Shown here: positions 19,806 to 29,654 of the stretch, piece by piece
How the letters are laid out: every line of letters begins with the position of its first letter
How positions within the stretch are numbered: the stretch's first letter is position 1
Assembly: GCF_936270435.1 (NCBI RefSeq)
Contig: NZ_OW370567.1
Coordinates: 1 to 64,000, forward strand
DNA from: Wolbachia endosymbiont of Oedothorax gibbosus
GTDB lineage: Bacteria; Pseudomonadota; Alphaproteobacteria; Rickettsiales; Anaplasmataceae
Reading direction: 5' to 3'
DNA length: 64,000 nt
Notes under the pieces: model-generated
Databases searched by the model: none
Seen by the model: the letters and a program-made list of their open reading frames with translations, nothing else
What the model was told of the DNA's origin: nothing
Program-made: the position numbers and the translations under genes

Positions 19806-20812
19806 GGCTTTGTTGCATAGCAACCGAAAAAATCTGGCAGTTACTGACAAAATTCATTATAAAATAGCCATTTAACCTTTGAAGAAAAAATATGCCACAA
19901 AAAATGAGAGTCAGTAACCAAAACGAATATAACAAATTTTTGCAAGAAAGAGGAAATATTTTTCGTTACATCGATGAAGCTATCGAAAATTGGTATGAAA
20001 ATAGTCCAAAAATGCAAGGCGGCAACTATATTTATAGTGATAAAGTTGTAATTTTGATACATATAATAACCCATCTATTCAGAATAGGTTTGAGGCAAAC
20101 AGTTGGATTTATAGCAGGATACCTTGAGCAAATTGGGAAAAATTGCAAGTTATCAGCTATTCACAAGCATCAAAAGAAACTTAATATTAAGATCAATGAT
20201 TGCAGAAAATAATATGGAAGATATCGAAATTGCTATAGACAGTACAGATATACAACAATACTCCTGAAGGAAAATAGCGAAGATAGAAAGTATCGCAGCT
20301 ATAGAAAATTGCATGTAATGTTGAATATATAGCTGCAAAATACAGTAACGGTCTGATCACTATGGAGCTTGTGATTTGCTAAAAGAAGTTCATGCCATAA
20401 AAGCACTATATGCAGATAGAGCATATGATAGGCACAAGTTTTATAAGTTGTGTAACGAATATGATATAAAGACAAAAATTCCACCAATAAACAATGCGGC
20501 AGAACATCCAGAAATAGATTATATGCTTGATAGAAATGTCGCTATTCAGTTAATGAAATTACATGGTGAAGATGGCGTGAAAGAATGGAAAAAGAAAGTA
20601 AATTATGGGAAAAGATCTTATGTAGAAGGTTTTTTCTCGCGACTGAAACAAACATTCGGGTTTAGTTTTCGGAACAAATCTGAGGTTAATCGTGAGAAGG
20701 AACTGCGACTCAAGTGTTATTTGCTCAATAAATTCACTGACATTGGTATGCGAAATGGCTACATGAATTTATCGTAAATTATTACCAGTATAAGGTGCGA
20801 TGCAACAAAGCC
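19806..20812 (+). mobile_element. IS5-family element of IS903 type, degenerate copy A
   Basis: Bounded by perfect inverted repeats GGCTTTGTTGCAT / ATGCAACAAAGCC, close to the known IS903 end sequence. It was inserted among palindromic repeats. Related pieces lie at 18552-18629, 23557-23748 and 57555-58570. Confidence 0.85.
19892..20777 (+). pseudogene. IS903-type transposase, broken
   Basis: The N-terminal part (RVSNQNEYNKFLQERGNIF..., 19892-20212) and the C-terminal DDE part (ALYADRAYDRHKFYKLC to KKVNYGKRSYVEGFFSRLKQ, 20376-20777) are in different frames, with stops and deletions in the middle around 20215-20370. Not functional. Confidence 0.85.
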
Positions 20813-21005
20813 CACTGGGATCCAGGAAAAAGAATGGTGTCATCCCAGTGCTTGACACTGGGATCCAGGAAAGTTTGCTTGTAAGCAAGCAAACTAGCAC
20901 AGAAAGTGGTTACAACATTTTCGATGAGATTATATGGAAAACTGGATTCCAGACTGGAATGACATCATAGGGGCTACTCGGATGACAAAAAAAGGAGCAC
21001 TGGCA
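20813..21005. repeat. cluster of palindromic repeats
   Basis: Contains CACTGGGATCCAGG, CCCAGTGCTTGACACTGGG and related pieces, next to the IS903-type element. Confidence 0.75.
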
Positions 21006-21007
21006 TG

Positions 21008-21055
21008 ACACCTCTCTTGGGCTCTTTTAGCCATAAACATTAAGAAATTTACTAG
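21008..21055 (-). repeat. tail fragment of the promoter-led repeat
   Basis: The reverse complement of the repeat tail (GAATTTCTTAATGTTTATGG-like, then GGCTAAAAGAGCCCAAGAG). It abuts a TATCCGTTCAGCAGAGTGG sequence that also forms the end of IS66-like pieces at 23749 and 62757. Confidence 0.6.
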
Positions 21056-21283
21056 TATCCGTTCAGCAGAGTGGTTTAAGAAACAATAGATAGGAGATTT
21101 TGGAAAGCCCTTTTGTTTCCATGTTAAGTATAATGAAATTATCCGTTCGAGGAATGTGTTTCCTCGCTGTGATTGTGTAAAATATGAGTTTTTACGGTAA
21201 ACGACATAGTGTCGTATCTGTTGTTCAGCATGTCAATGGAATGTTTTCTGAATCATTCAAAGGAGAGTAGACCAGCGGTATAG
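21056..21283. other. non-coding scar between IS pieces
   Basis: Begins with the IS66-like end TATCCGTTCAGCAGAGTGG; the remainder up to the IS3 end shows no gene, though it has an inverted repeat around GAGGAATGTGTTTCCTC (21153-21169). Confidence 0.4.
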
Positions 21284-22005
21284 TGCACCCATTTGTCTAG
21301 ACCATTTTTTTCAAAGTAATCCGATTTTTTTGTAAAGAAGTTCTAATCTAAAAAAAATAATGAATATGTGCGTCCACACACATTTAAAGCACATATTCAT
21401 TCATTGTCTATGATAATAGAGATCAGCAGGAGTTTTATAATGTAAAGACTGATGTCGCCTTCTATAGTTATACCAACCAACAAAATCCTTTATTACAACA
21501 TCCAAATCTCTGATACTGTTTGGTCTATAGTAATATATGGCTTCTTGTTTTAAAGTTCTCCATAAGCGTTCAATAAATATATTATCAAAGCAGCGTCCTT
21601 TATGATCCATGCTGATTTTTATATTAGCACGCTCTAACTCCATAATGAAATTATAGCTTGTAAATTGCACACCTTGATCACTGTTGAAAATCTCAGGTTT
21701 ACCTTGTTTTAGAGCTTCTTTGAGAGTATGAATGCAAAATCCAGCATCAAGATATGGTGATAATGAATGAGCAATAATATAGCGACTATACAAGTCCATT
21801 ATTGCTACAAAATAGACAAACTTACCTTCAAGCATAATGTACGTTATATCAGTGGCCCACACCTGGTTAGCTCTACAAACAATCAAACCTTCAAGTAAAT
21901 AAGGATATATTTTATGTTTTTTATCTTTAATGCTAGTGTTATGTTTTTTTCTACAATATAACCCAGTAATTCCCATCTTTTTCATTATTCTCAAAACCTT
22001 CTTAT

Positions 22006-22985
22006 ACCCCAGTTATGGATTAACCAACGAAGTAAAGCTGAGAAATACAGGGCTTTTTCGATTGCATTGAATAAGAAATGAGGGTAGAAAAAATATGTAC
22101 CAAGAAATTTACTGTGGATCTATGCCGAGTGTGCTCAAGTTCAAATTTGTTTTTTAGGCAGCCAAAAACCGTTTCAACAATCGATCTTTTCCCTAGTAAA
22201 ATCTTCTCTTTCAGCGAAATCAGTGCATTTTTCATACCTTTTTTCACTTTAGTGACGAGTTTTAGACCTCTATCGAATAGTTTCTCAAAGAGCTCTTTCT
22301 TTATATAGCCCTTATCTCCAAACAAAAGTCCAGTTAGTTTTTTGGTTAGAGTTGGTACAGGTTTTCTGTCATCGACGTTACCTCTGGTTAGCGTAACACC
22401 TTGAATTTCACCTATTTCATTGATTACTACATGTAATTTAAAACCAAAAAACCAGCCGTAAGTATTCTTTCCTAACTCTGCTAATCCTTTGAAAACCTTA
22501 TTTCTTGAGATTCTTTTTCGATGGCATACTGCTATTGAAGTAGAATCTATGTAGGAAATCCCGGTCATTTTTGCTTGTTCACAAAACCATTGCAAAAGTA
22601 ATGCTAAATACCACAAAACTCGCGGCTTTAAGGCAATAAATCTGTGATATGAAGGCAGCTTTGAAAACTCTGATCTATAGAATAACTGAAGATAACAAAG
22701 ATAAAAAGCCTTGAAGTTTTTACATGGTGATTTATGGTATAATAGGATTATGGTTAGAATTTCTGAGTGCGCTATTTCTGGTACTCTGGTTGGTTTTTTG
22801 CCGTTTGATAAGAACCTATTTGCAAAATTATCATCTACCGCACGACAAAAATCCTCGACGCAACAGTACAGTTCTGTAATATCTTTCTTCATGGGTAACC
22901 TCTTATTATTACTAAAATACTCGAGTTTACCCTGTTTCCCTCTTCTTAGTTATACTTTTATCTATTTTCTAATCCATAACTGAGG
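22006..22985 (-). mobile_element. IS982-family insertion sequence, copy 2
   Basis: 980 bp, inverted relative to copies 1 and 3, with a 7-bp duplication TTCTTAT (21999-22005 and 22986-22992). It is nested inside the IS3 OrfB gene. Confidence 0.92.
22020..22892 (-). CDS. IS982 transposase
   Basis: 290 residues, identical to the transposases at 14029-14901 and 51489-52361. It appears intact, with the same AGAGG ribosome-binding site. Confidence 0.93.
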   Translation of the reverse strand: MKKDITELYCCVEDFCRAVDDNFANRFLSNGKKPTRVPEIAHSEILTIILLYHKSPCKNFKAFYLCYLQLFYRSEFSKLPSYHRFIALKPRVLWYLALLLQWFCEQAKMTGISYIDSTSIAVCHRKRISRNKVFKGLAELGKNTYGWFFGFKLHVVINEIGEIQGVTLTRGNVDDRKPVPTLTKKLTGLLFGDKGYIKKELFEKLFDRGLKLVTKVKKGMKNALISLKEKILLGKRSIVETVFGCLKNKFELEHTRHRSTVNFLVHIFSTLISYSMQSKKPCISQLYFVG

Positions 22986-23556
22986 TTCTTATGGTTGATT
23001 ACTATTCCATTTGCTATAATTTCAGCAGTAATTTTTCGATATCCATAATGGCAGTCTGAAGCCAAATATATTTCTTGAATTAAATTTGCTATCTCACTTT
23101 CATCATTAATTATAGGACTATAATATAAGCTAGACCTGCAAATCCTCAATAAATTAGCTTGTTTTCTTATTGATAGATCAGAGTCTTTTTCTATAAGTTT
23201 TATCCTATCTTTTTTGTTTATTTCAGTAATTTTTTTTTCAAGTAATTATTTTCAACCGTCAATTCCCCTATAACTTTATGCAAATTTTCTATTTCTTGTC
23301 CTAATATCCTTTGTTTTCTTATACTCTCACTTTCTTCTATAAATAGGTCTTTTAATCTTGCTAATACTCTATCACGCCAATCATATAAATTTGTTGATGG
23401 TATTACTACATATCTCTGCTGTGCTTTTTTGATTTTTTATTGCTTCCAAAGCTATCTTTGCTTTTAACTCTGCTTTTTTGTTCTCATACTACACTCCATT
23501 CTTTTCCCTTTTTACTCGGATTAACCATTTTTTTTTGGTCTAATTTATGGGGTGCA

Positions 23557-23748
23557 TTATAAAATATAGTTGCCGCCTTGCATTTTTGGACTATTTTCAT
23601 ACCAATTTTCGATAGCTTCATCGATGTAACGAAAAATATTTCCTCTTTATTTCTAGAAATTTGTTATATTCGCTATGGTTACTGACTCTCATTTTTTGTG
23701 GCATATTTTTTCTTCAAAGGTTAAATGGCTATTTTATAATGAATTTTG
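23557..23748 (-). mobile_element. 5' fragment of IS903-type element
   Basis: Reads on the minus strand as the start of the IS903-type transposase (NQNEYNKF then IFRYIDEAIENWYENSPKMQ) with a frame disruption near 23645. It is cut off at the IS3 end on one side and the IS66-like end on the other. Confidence 0.7.
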
Positions 23749-24637
23749 TGTATCCGTTCAGCAGAGTGGCAAAATAGGTAGACAAGGTGATCTAAAAAGA
23801 TAATCATAGGGTAAACGTGAGGTAATATGATTGATCTAGAAGAGCTCTGCAAAAATTTACAGCAAAAAAATAGAGAAGTTGGAAGTAGAAGTAGAAAACT
23901 TAAAAGCAGAAAATAAAGCCCTGAGGATAGAGAACGCTGAATTAAAGGAGAGGCTTGGTTTAAACTCGAAAAATTCATCTCTGCCAAGCTCTAAAGAATT
24001 ATACAAAATAAAGAAGGACAAGCCAAAGAGCGACAGAAACGTCGGTGGTCAGGTTGGTCATAAAGGAAGTTTTCGCGCCAAAATGGATGCAGATGAGGTG
24101 ATAAAAGTAAAGTTGTCATCTACTTGTGAATGCGGAGGAGAGATTGCAATATGCAAGGGACCGTACATTCATCAAAAAGTTGATCTTCCGTAAATTAGGC
24201 CTTATGTAGTGGAATATCAATGGTCGTTGCCGGAGATGCGGGAAAAGAAGAAGCAGTAAGTTACCAGAAGGTGTTACGCCAGATACATTTGGTCCAAAAG
24301 TTAAGTCAACAATCGCGGCGCTGAGCGGATTTTACAAGAACTCGAAAAGAGAAATAGCAAATATTATAAAAAATATTTTCAACCTGGACATCAGTGTTGG
24401 TAGCGTGTCAAATAGCGAGGCTAGAGTTGCAGAAAAATGCCAAGAAGCATATGAGCAGATCGAACAAGAGATAAGTAGAAGTAAAGTTCTACTTATTGAT
24501 GAAACGAGCCATTATAAGAAAGGTAAACTCGCTTGGTGTTTGCAAGCAATACGGCAAGTTTTGTAAAATTTACAGAGTCAAGGGGAATGAAAGTTTTAAA
24601 AAACAGTGTATGCTGCAATCGTAATAGCTTGGTAGTA
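23749..24637 (+). mobile_element. IS66-family remnant
   Basis: The left end TATCCGTTCAGCAGAGTGG is followed by the transposase gene start. It is truncated by IS630 copy 2 at 24640. The same left end is found beside folC (62546-62757). Confidence 0.75.
23827..24637 (+). pseudogene. IS66 transposase, frameshifted and truncated
   Basis: The coiled-coil N-terminus (ENLKAENKALRIENAELKER), GLNSKNSSLPSSK and KSDRNVGGQVGHKG are typical of IS66 TnpC, followed by a CECGGE zinc-binding stretch. Frame is lost near 23870 and again near 24190, and later pieces such as LIDETSHYKKGK appear in another frame. Not functional. Confidence 0.8.
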
Positions 24638-24665
24638 TAGCACTTCTCATAATAATCCGAACAGA

Positions 24666-25148
24666 TCATAGAAAGGCAGAATCAACAGCATGACGAAAAG
24701 ACTTGAATAGAGGAATGTTTTTCCTGACTCTGTTTTTTATAGCAAACCAATGATGTTCAATTTTGTTAAAATCTGGAGAATACGGTGGCAGATACAAAAT
24801 TTCTGCACCAATCCCTTTAGCAAGCTTAATGATCTTATCAGACTTATGAAAAGTAGCATTGTCAAGAATGACAGTTTGTCCAGGTTCCAAGGTCGGTATC
24901 AAAAATTGCTCAAACCATCCATTAAAAATATCCATATTACAGTGGCCTTCAAAGGTTAATGGAGCAACTATTTTTCTTTCACTTAAAGCTGCAATCATAC
25001 TGATTCGTTGAGTTTTCTTCCCAGATTTTAGGGCATAAAACCGCTGTCCCTTCTGACAATATCCATAGGGGTAGTCTTCAGTGTTGTCAATGCCAGACTC
25101 ATCTATATACACTAAGTTTTTAGGTTCTTTTGTTGCTATAATTTTCAA
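24666..25148 (-). CDS. IS630 transposase, second reading frame (DDE domain)
   Basis: Identical to the product at 8970-9452, with the same DDE residues. It is expressed by frameshift from the first frame. Confidence 0.87.
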   Translation of the reverse strand: MKIIATKEPKNLVYIDESGIDNTEDYPYGYCQKGQRFYALKSGKKTQRISMIAALSERKIVAPLTFEGHCNMDIFNGWFEQFLIPTLEPGQTVILDNATFHKSDKIIKLAKGIGAEILYLPPYSPDFNKIEHHWFAIKNRVRKNIPLFKSFRHAVDSAFL

Positions 25149-25537
25149 GAATTTAGCACGTTTTTCTTCGCTTCTTTCCTTGTACCCATAGGTCTTTTTT
25201 TGCGTGTAAATCCAATTTTTTTCAGGGCTCGGTGGATAGTTTGGATACTAACGTTGCTCCAAAGTTTAGCCATTTCCAATAGAGTCTTTCCTCCGTTTTC
25301 TCTGGCAAATTTAGCAAAGGCATCCCAGTCGGTAATTTTGTGATTGTAACCTCCATTTCCAAGTTTTTTTGATTGAAAGTCACCTGTTTCTTTTCTTCTT
25401 TGCTGCCACTCCCACAAAGTAGTTCGTCCAATTTTAAATCTTGCTGCCACTGTTTCTCTGCTTTCTCCCTCGTCTAGAGCTTCCATTGCTTTTTTCCTTA
25501 AGTCATAACTATATGCTGCTGGCATACCTACCTTCAC
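25145..25537 (-). CDS. IS630 transposase, first reading frame
   Basis: Identical to the product at 8581-8973. It overlaps the second frame by four bases. Confidence 0.85.
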   Translation of the reverse strand: MKVGMPAAYSYDLRKKAMEALDEGESRETVAARFKIGRTTLWEWQQRRKETGDFQSKKLGNGGYNHKITDWDAFAKFARENGGKTLLEMAKLWSNVSIQTIHRALKKIGFTRKKRPMGTRKEAKKNVLNS

Positions 25538-25586
25538 TACTACAAATCCTTATTTTACCTTATTTGGACTATTATGAAAAGTACTA

Positions 25587-25912
25587 TAAAATGGCGCTCC
25601 AAATACAAACCTTTTCATGATAAAGGTATTCCAGAAATTATGGATCTTAACGTGTTACCACTTATGAGAAATAGAAGTGTAGGATCAACTTTGCTTGGAG
25701 TTGCAGAAAAAGAAGCAGCTAAAAAAAGTGATATTGTTGGCTTGGGTGTTGGTCTTTATGCTGATTATGGAGCTGCTCAAAAACTATATGTCAAGAGAGG
25801 CTATGTTCCCGATGGTTTGGGCGTTACGTACAAATATAAGGATATTAAACCTGGCGCTAAAGTTGATCTTGATGACGATTTGGTGCTTTGGTTTATGAAG
25901 AATTTAAAGTAG
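25587..25912 (+). pseudogene. GNAT acetyltransferase, N-terminus lost
   Basis: The remaining 108 or so residues show the acetyl-CoA-binding region RNRSVGSTLLGVAEKEA (motif A, R-x-x-G-x-G/S type) and YGAAQKLYVKRGYVPDG (motif B). The first third of the domain is missing because IS630 copy 2 adjoins it. An open frame beginning MKST in the IS630 end (25574) reads straight in, so a chimeric 112-residue product is possible but probably inactive. Confidence 0.75.
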
Positions 25913-25934
25913 GGTGCCTTCCAGCGCGTTTTTA

Positions 25935-25985
25935 AGCCATAAAAAATTACTTTGCAAGTTTTGCCAGTCTCATTATCATGTAACA
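25935..25985 (+). repeat. truncated start of the promoter-led repeat
   Basis: GCCATAAAAAATTACTTTGC... to CATTATCATG resembles the first 45 bases of the repeat including a TATCAT, but the -35 is degraded and the rest of the unit is absent. Confidence 0.5.
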
Positions 25986-26004
25986 TTGTACCATATTACA
26001 ACGT

Positions 26005-26679
26005 TCATGCATTTTTAAGATCGTTTGCAGCCTTTTTAATGTCTTCAGCCTTGAATATCGCCGATCCCGCAACTAAAATATCAGCACCTGCTTTTATTAT
26101 GTCAGCTGCGTTAAAAAAATTAATTCCACCATCTACTGAAATTTGTGTTTTAAGGTTACGCTCTTGTATCATTTTTTTTATAGTAGATATCTTGTTCAAC
26201 TGTGAATGAATGAATTCTTGCCCTCCAAAGCCAGGGTTGACTGTCATAATCAGCACAATATCTAGCTCATGTATTATGTATTCAAGCACACTTGGAGAAG
26301 TTGAAGGAACAATTGAAACTCCAACTTGAATCGGTTTTTTTGCATCGTTTACATTTTTGTATGACTTTATCTTTCTTATCAACCTCTCAAGGTGTATTTC
26401 TGCTTCTGCATGTACAGTGATAATATCAGCACCAGCATTTATAAAGCTTTCAATGTGGTCACCAGGAGATTTGACCATTAAATGCACATCAAAAGGAAGA
26501 TTGCTATATTTACGTATTGCAGAGACAACGCTAGGACCAATTGTAATATTTGGAACGAAATTCCCATCCATAACGTCTATGTGTATGTAATCTACACCTA
26601 AATCGCTAATTTTTCTTACTTCTTCTCCTAATTTTGCAAAGTCTGCTGAAAGTATAGAAGGTGCAATTTTAATACTCAT
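26005..26679 (-). CDS. rpe: ribulose-phosphate 3-epimerase
   Basis: A 224-residue TIM-barrel enzyme interconverting ribulose 5-phosphate and xylulose 5-phosphate. HIDVMDGNFVPNITIGP, MTVNPGFGGQEFI and VDGGIN carry the metal and phosphate ligands. The N-terminus MSIKIAPSILSADFAKLGEEV is standard, so the ATG at 26679 is sound. It acts with the tal gene product in the non-oxidative pentose pathway. Confidence 0.96.
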   Translation of the reverse strand: MSIKIAPSILSADFAKLGEEVRKISDLGVDYIHIDVMDGNFVPNITIGPSVVSAIRKYSNLPFDVHLMVKSPGDHIESFINAGADIITVHAEAEIHLERLIRKIKSYKNVNDAKKPIQVGVSIVPSTSPSVLEYIIHELDIVLIMTVNPGFGGQEFIHSQLNKISTIKKMIQERNLKTQISVDGGINFFNAADIIKAGADILVAGSAIFKAEDIKKAANDLKNA

Positions 26680-26797
26680 GAGCTGCCTTTTTTGCTAAAA
26701 AATAACTTATTTTTAAAACTCTGTCACCCTAATACTATTCGCATATCTAAGTAGTTATAGAAACTGAATACCGATATCGGCAATGGTTTATGCCTAT

Positions 26798-27226
26798 TTA
26801 ACTAGATCTTAAATTAGATAAAAAAAGGTAATCTTGATAAAACTTATTTACAGCAAGTTTTTTTACATTTGAACTTTCTGTTTGTTCTTTTTTGTACCCT
26901 AATTTATAGCTTATTGAATCCTTATATAAACTGATCGTTTTGTATGCTTTGTTCATCTCTCTAGGAAAGATGCCATTAGCAATTACGACGCATAACCCTG
27001 TAGCTGTTGCAAAAGCTAGAGTGGTGAATGCTAGATTTTGTAAAAAATTCCTTCCACTAACTTTTTTTTCCTGTATATTAGCAGAGGGCGACTTGTTTGA
27101 CACTTCTTCTAGATATTCATGCCATATGTGATTGCAGTTCATACACTTTACCTTTCTTCCAGATACACCAATTTGCTCAGGAGATACTAAGTAAGTTTTA
27201 GTACAACTATTACATTGTATTTTCAT
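26798..27226 (-). CDS. MJ0042-type zinc-ribbon membrane protein
   Basis: 142 residues. The N-terminus has CNSC (5-8) and CMNC (28-31), the four cysteines of the MJ0042/zinc_ribbon_4 family, with the usual SGRKVKC spacing. A hydrophobic helix follows at about 62-85, then a charged tail. Alphaproteobacterial proteins of this type are usually of unknown function, often beside cell-division or ftsX genes; here rpe and dapD flank it. It is divergent from dapD. Confidence 0.8.
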   Translation of the reverse strand: MKIQCNSCTKTYLVSPEQIGVSGRKVKCMNCNHIWHEYLEEVSNKSPSANIQEKKVSGRNFLQNLAFTTLAFATATGLCVVIANGIFPREMNKAYKTISLYKDSISYKLGYKKEQTESSNVKKLAVNKFYQDYLFLSNLRSS

Positions 27227-27301
27227 AGCACTTACATATAAAGTAGTAACAAGCTCAAATGATATAGAGCTATAAATTTAATATTAATATATATATAACA
27301 A

Positions 27302-28132
27302 ATGGAAGGTTTGCAACTAAAAAAAACACAGAGTGAGATAGAAAATATTTGGAAAAATAGAGAAAAATTTAATGACTATAATCTAAAGAAAACAGCAAGA
27401 ATAGAAATTAAAGAGGTGATTGAGCTTCTTGATAGTGGCAAAATTAGAGTAGCAGAAAAGTTATCAAGTGGAGAATGGGTAGTACATAAGTGGATAAAGC
27501 AGGCAATATTATTACATTTTCTCACTGAAGAAAACAAAATAATAGACAATACCAATTGCTGGTTTGATAAGATCGGTAACAAGTTTAGTGAATGGAATGA
27601 GGAGAAATTTCGCCGGTTAAAAATTAGAGCAGTTCCTGGGTGTTTTGTTCGCCAATCTGCTTATATAGGCACAAATGTTGTTCTAATGCCAAGTTTTATT
27701 AACGTTGGTGCATATGTTGATTCAGGAACAATGATAGATACCTGGTCAACGATTGGTAGCTGTGCGCAAATAGGAAAAAACTGTCATATTTCCGGTGGAG
27801 TGGGAATAGGTGGAGTTCTTGAGCCTATTCAAGCTTCACCTGTCATTATAGAAGATAATTGCTTTATCGGAGCACGTAGCGAGGTGGCTGAGGGTGTGGT
27901 AGTGAGAGAAGGATCAGTCCTTGGCATGGGTGTATTTATTGGGGCATCAACAAAAATTATTGATAGAGAAACTAGCGAGGTATTTTATGGCGAAGTACCG
28001 CCTTATTCTGTAGTGGTACCAGGGTCTATTCCATCTAAAAATAACATTTCAACCTATTGTGCAGTCATAGTAAAAAAAGTGGATGAAAAGACGAGATCGA
28101 AAATCTCTATAAATGAAATATTGAGGGATTGA
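27302..28132 (+). CDS. dapD: tetrahydrodipicolinate N-succinyltransferase
   Basis: A 276-residue trimeric left-handed beta-helix acyltransferase of the succinylase route to meso-diaminopimelate and lysine. [34 protein letters not shown] and [13 protein letters not shown] are strongly conserved blocks of hexapeptide repeats. Length matches E. coli DapD. It fits the partial peptidoglycan/lipid II pathway that Wolbachia retains. Confidence 0.96.
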   Translation: MEGLQLKKTQSEIENIWKNREKFNDYNLKKTARIEIKEVIELLDSGKIRVAEKLSSGEWVVHKWIKQAILLHFLTEENKIIDNTNCWFDKIGNKFSEWNEEKFRRLKIRAVPGCFVRQSAYIGTNVVLMPSFINVGAYVDSGTMIDTWSTIGSCAQIGKNCHISGGVGIGGVLEPIQASPVIIEDNCFIGARSEVAEGVVVREGSVLGMGVFIGASTKIIDRETSEVFYGEVPPYSVVVPGSIPSKNNISTYCAVIVKKVDEKTRSKISINEILRD

Positions 28133-28188
28133 TCTATATATCTGTAATATAACACAATATTATATAGTAAATGATGTCATTCCAGCGT

Positions 28189-28642
28189 AGGCCATAAAAA
28201 CTTACTTGACACCCTCCGCCAGCCCCCTTATCATGAGACTGAAGATATTCAGTTATCTTCAATCTGTGCAGATTAAACGACAACAGTATTACGTGATTGG
28301 CGTCTTATTTTTAATTTTTTGCACTATGTGCACCTTATGTCTTCACAACATTTCTGGCCACACAAGCTGAAACGCGCTGTTTAAGACAGTATAGTACGCC
28401 GATTTGCAGGATTAGAGAGTGACAACTAGCTAACACGGGATATCTTTTGCCTTTTTTTCTGCTTAGTAAATTTCTTAAACATTTAAACTAAGGTGAGTTG
28501 CATTTAAAAGCAGCTAAATTGCAGTGTTTAAGACTTAAAAAAACGCCAATACAGAAAATAGACAATGACCAGGGCTTCTTTTGCCTTTTTTTTTATTTGG
28601 TAAATTTCTTAAATATTTATGGCTAAAAGAGCCCAAGAGAGG
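28189..28642 (+). repeat. promoter-led dispersed repeat, copy 4
   Basis: Subfamily with copy 3. It is preceded by GCGTAGGCCATAAAAACTTA, as is copy 5, and ends with GGCTAAAAGAGCCCAAGAG as in copy 2. Confidence 0.85.
28206..28234 (+). promoter_or_regulatory. sigma70-type promoter of repeat copy 4
   Basis: TTGACA (28206-28211), 17-base spacer, TATCAT (28229-28234). Confidence 0.6.
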
Positions 28643-28960
28643 TGTCATTCCAGTGCCCCCTATGGTGTCATCCCAGTGCTTGACACTGGGATCTAGTCTT
28701 TATTATGCAGCCACTTATTTAAAGTTAAGTTTTCTGGATCACAGTGTCTGGGCACTGGGATGACAAGAAAGGTAGCACTGGGATGACAGAAGAGGGGCTA
28801 CTCGGATGACAAGAAGAGGGCACTGCCGTCATAAAGGAACCAGTGTCAGCTACTTTCATGACACCCTTCCTAGTGAAAGTTGCTCTCAAATCGCAATGTT
28901 CATGCAGTTATGCACACAATACTAGAATCCAGAAAAAAACATGTCTAGACGAGTTATTTG
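28643..28960. repeat. cluster of palindromic repeats
   Basis: Multiple GGATC(C)CAGTG / CACTGGGATGACA palindromes and a GTGTCAGCTACTTTCATGACAC variant. No gene is visible. Confidence 0.75.
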
Positions 28961-29654
28961 AATGACATTAATGGTCAGTTATGCAGCTTTCATTTCACTA
29001 TTACAACATTTGTTTACTGTTATGTCTGTAAGATACCCTACTATACAACCTAATGCTGCACCTACAATTCCTAACAATACAGCAGTTGCAATGAGTCCAA
29101 TAGCAACAATCTCAGGAATAATTCCTATTGCAACTAGTGTAGCTCCTACAGCACTGAATAATAATGCTAAGCCTATTGTCCATCCTCTCGCAGAAATTCC
29201 TGAAGCTTGTTTTTGTGGAGAATTACGTTTTGGATTGCCTACTATAGGTAGCTGGTTATCTTGCTTTTCTGGATGCAGATTATTATTAATTCCATTACTG
29301 ACAGGTGATTGTTGCAATGGAGATGCACTGCTTGTAGTTGGTTGCGGACCGCTATCCGTTGGTTGTGCCTGTTGTGGAGGGGTTGAAACAAATGGTTGTG
29401 TAGTGACATTGCTTGCAGTCGGTTGTTCTGAAATATTATTTATAACTTCAGTATTGATTTGCTCAAGGCATGAGTTACTTTCTTTACTACCGCCTGTTAT
29501 ATTTTCTTCTTGAGTAGAATATTCTACTGATTCTTTGTATACTTTTAATTGATCCTCTTTTTTCAGTATAGTAAGTCTGTTATTGTCACGCTTACCAGTT
29601 GATGAATATGAATATAATAAATCTTTTTCAATAGTGGTGCTACCAAATTTCTTA

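Larger units (their letters stand above)
21401..23149 (-). pseudogene. IS3 OrfB transposase, interrupted by IS982 copy 2
   Basis: The N-terminal piece (about 22993-23149, RSSLYYSP...YGYRKITAEI) and C-terminal piece (21401-21994) are parts of one rve-type transposase. The C-terminal piece has WATDITYI, IFNSDQGVQFTS and IERLWRTLKQE (the D-D-35-E core). OrfA, upstream at about 23160-23480, is also degraded by frameshifts, though its coiled-coil end is visible. Confidence 0.82.
21284..23556 (-). mobile_element. IS3-family (IS150 group) element carrying nested IS982
   Basis: Ends TGCACCCATTTGTCTAGACC and its inverted counterpart at 23528-23556 (TGCACCCCATAAATTAGACC on the minus strand) match the IS150-type consensus. 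The element is interrupted by IS982 copy 2. Confidence 0.78.
24640..25584 (-). mobile_element. IS630-family insertion sequence, copy 2
   Basis: 945 bp, inverted relative to copy 1, with flanking TA at 24638-24639 and 25585-25586. It separates IS66 remnant from a headless GNAT gene. Confidence 0.9.

Noticed and set aside
28962..29513. 183-codon plus-strand frame
   Set aside because: It is opposite the restored minus-strand gene 28979-31486, whose frame is continuous across the IS5 element.
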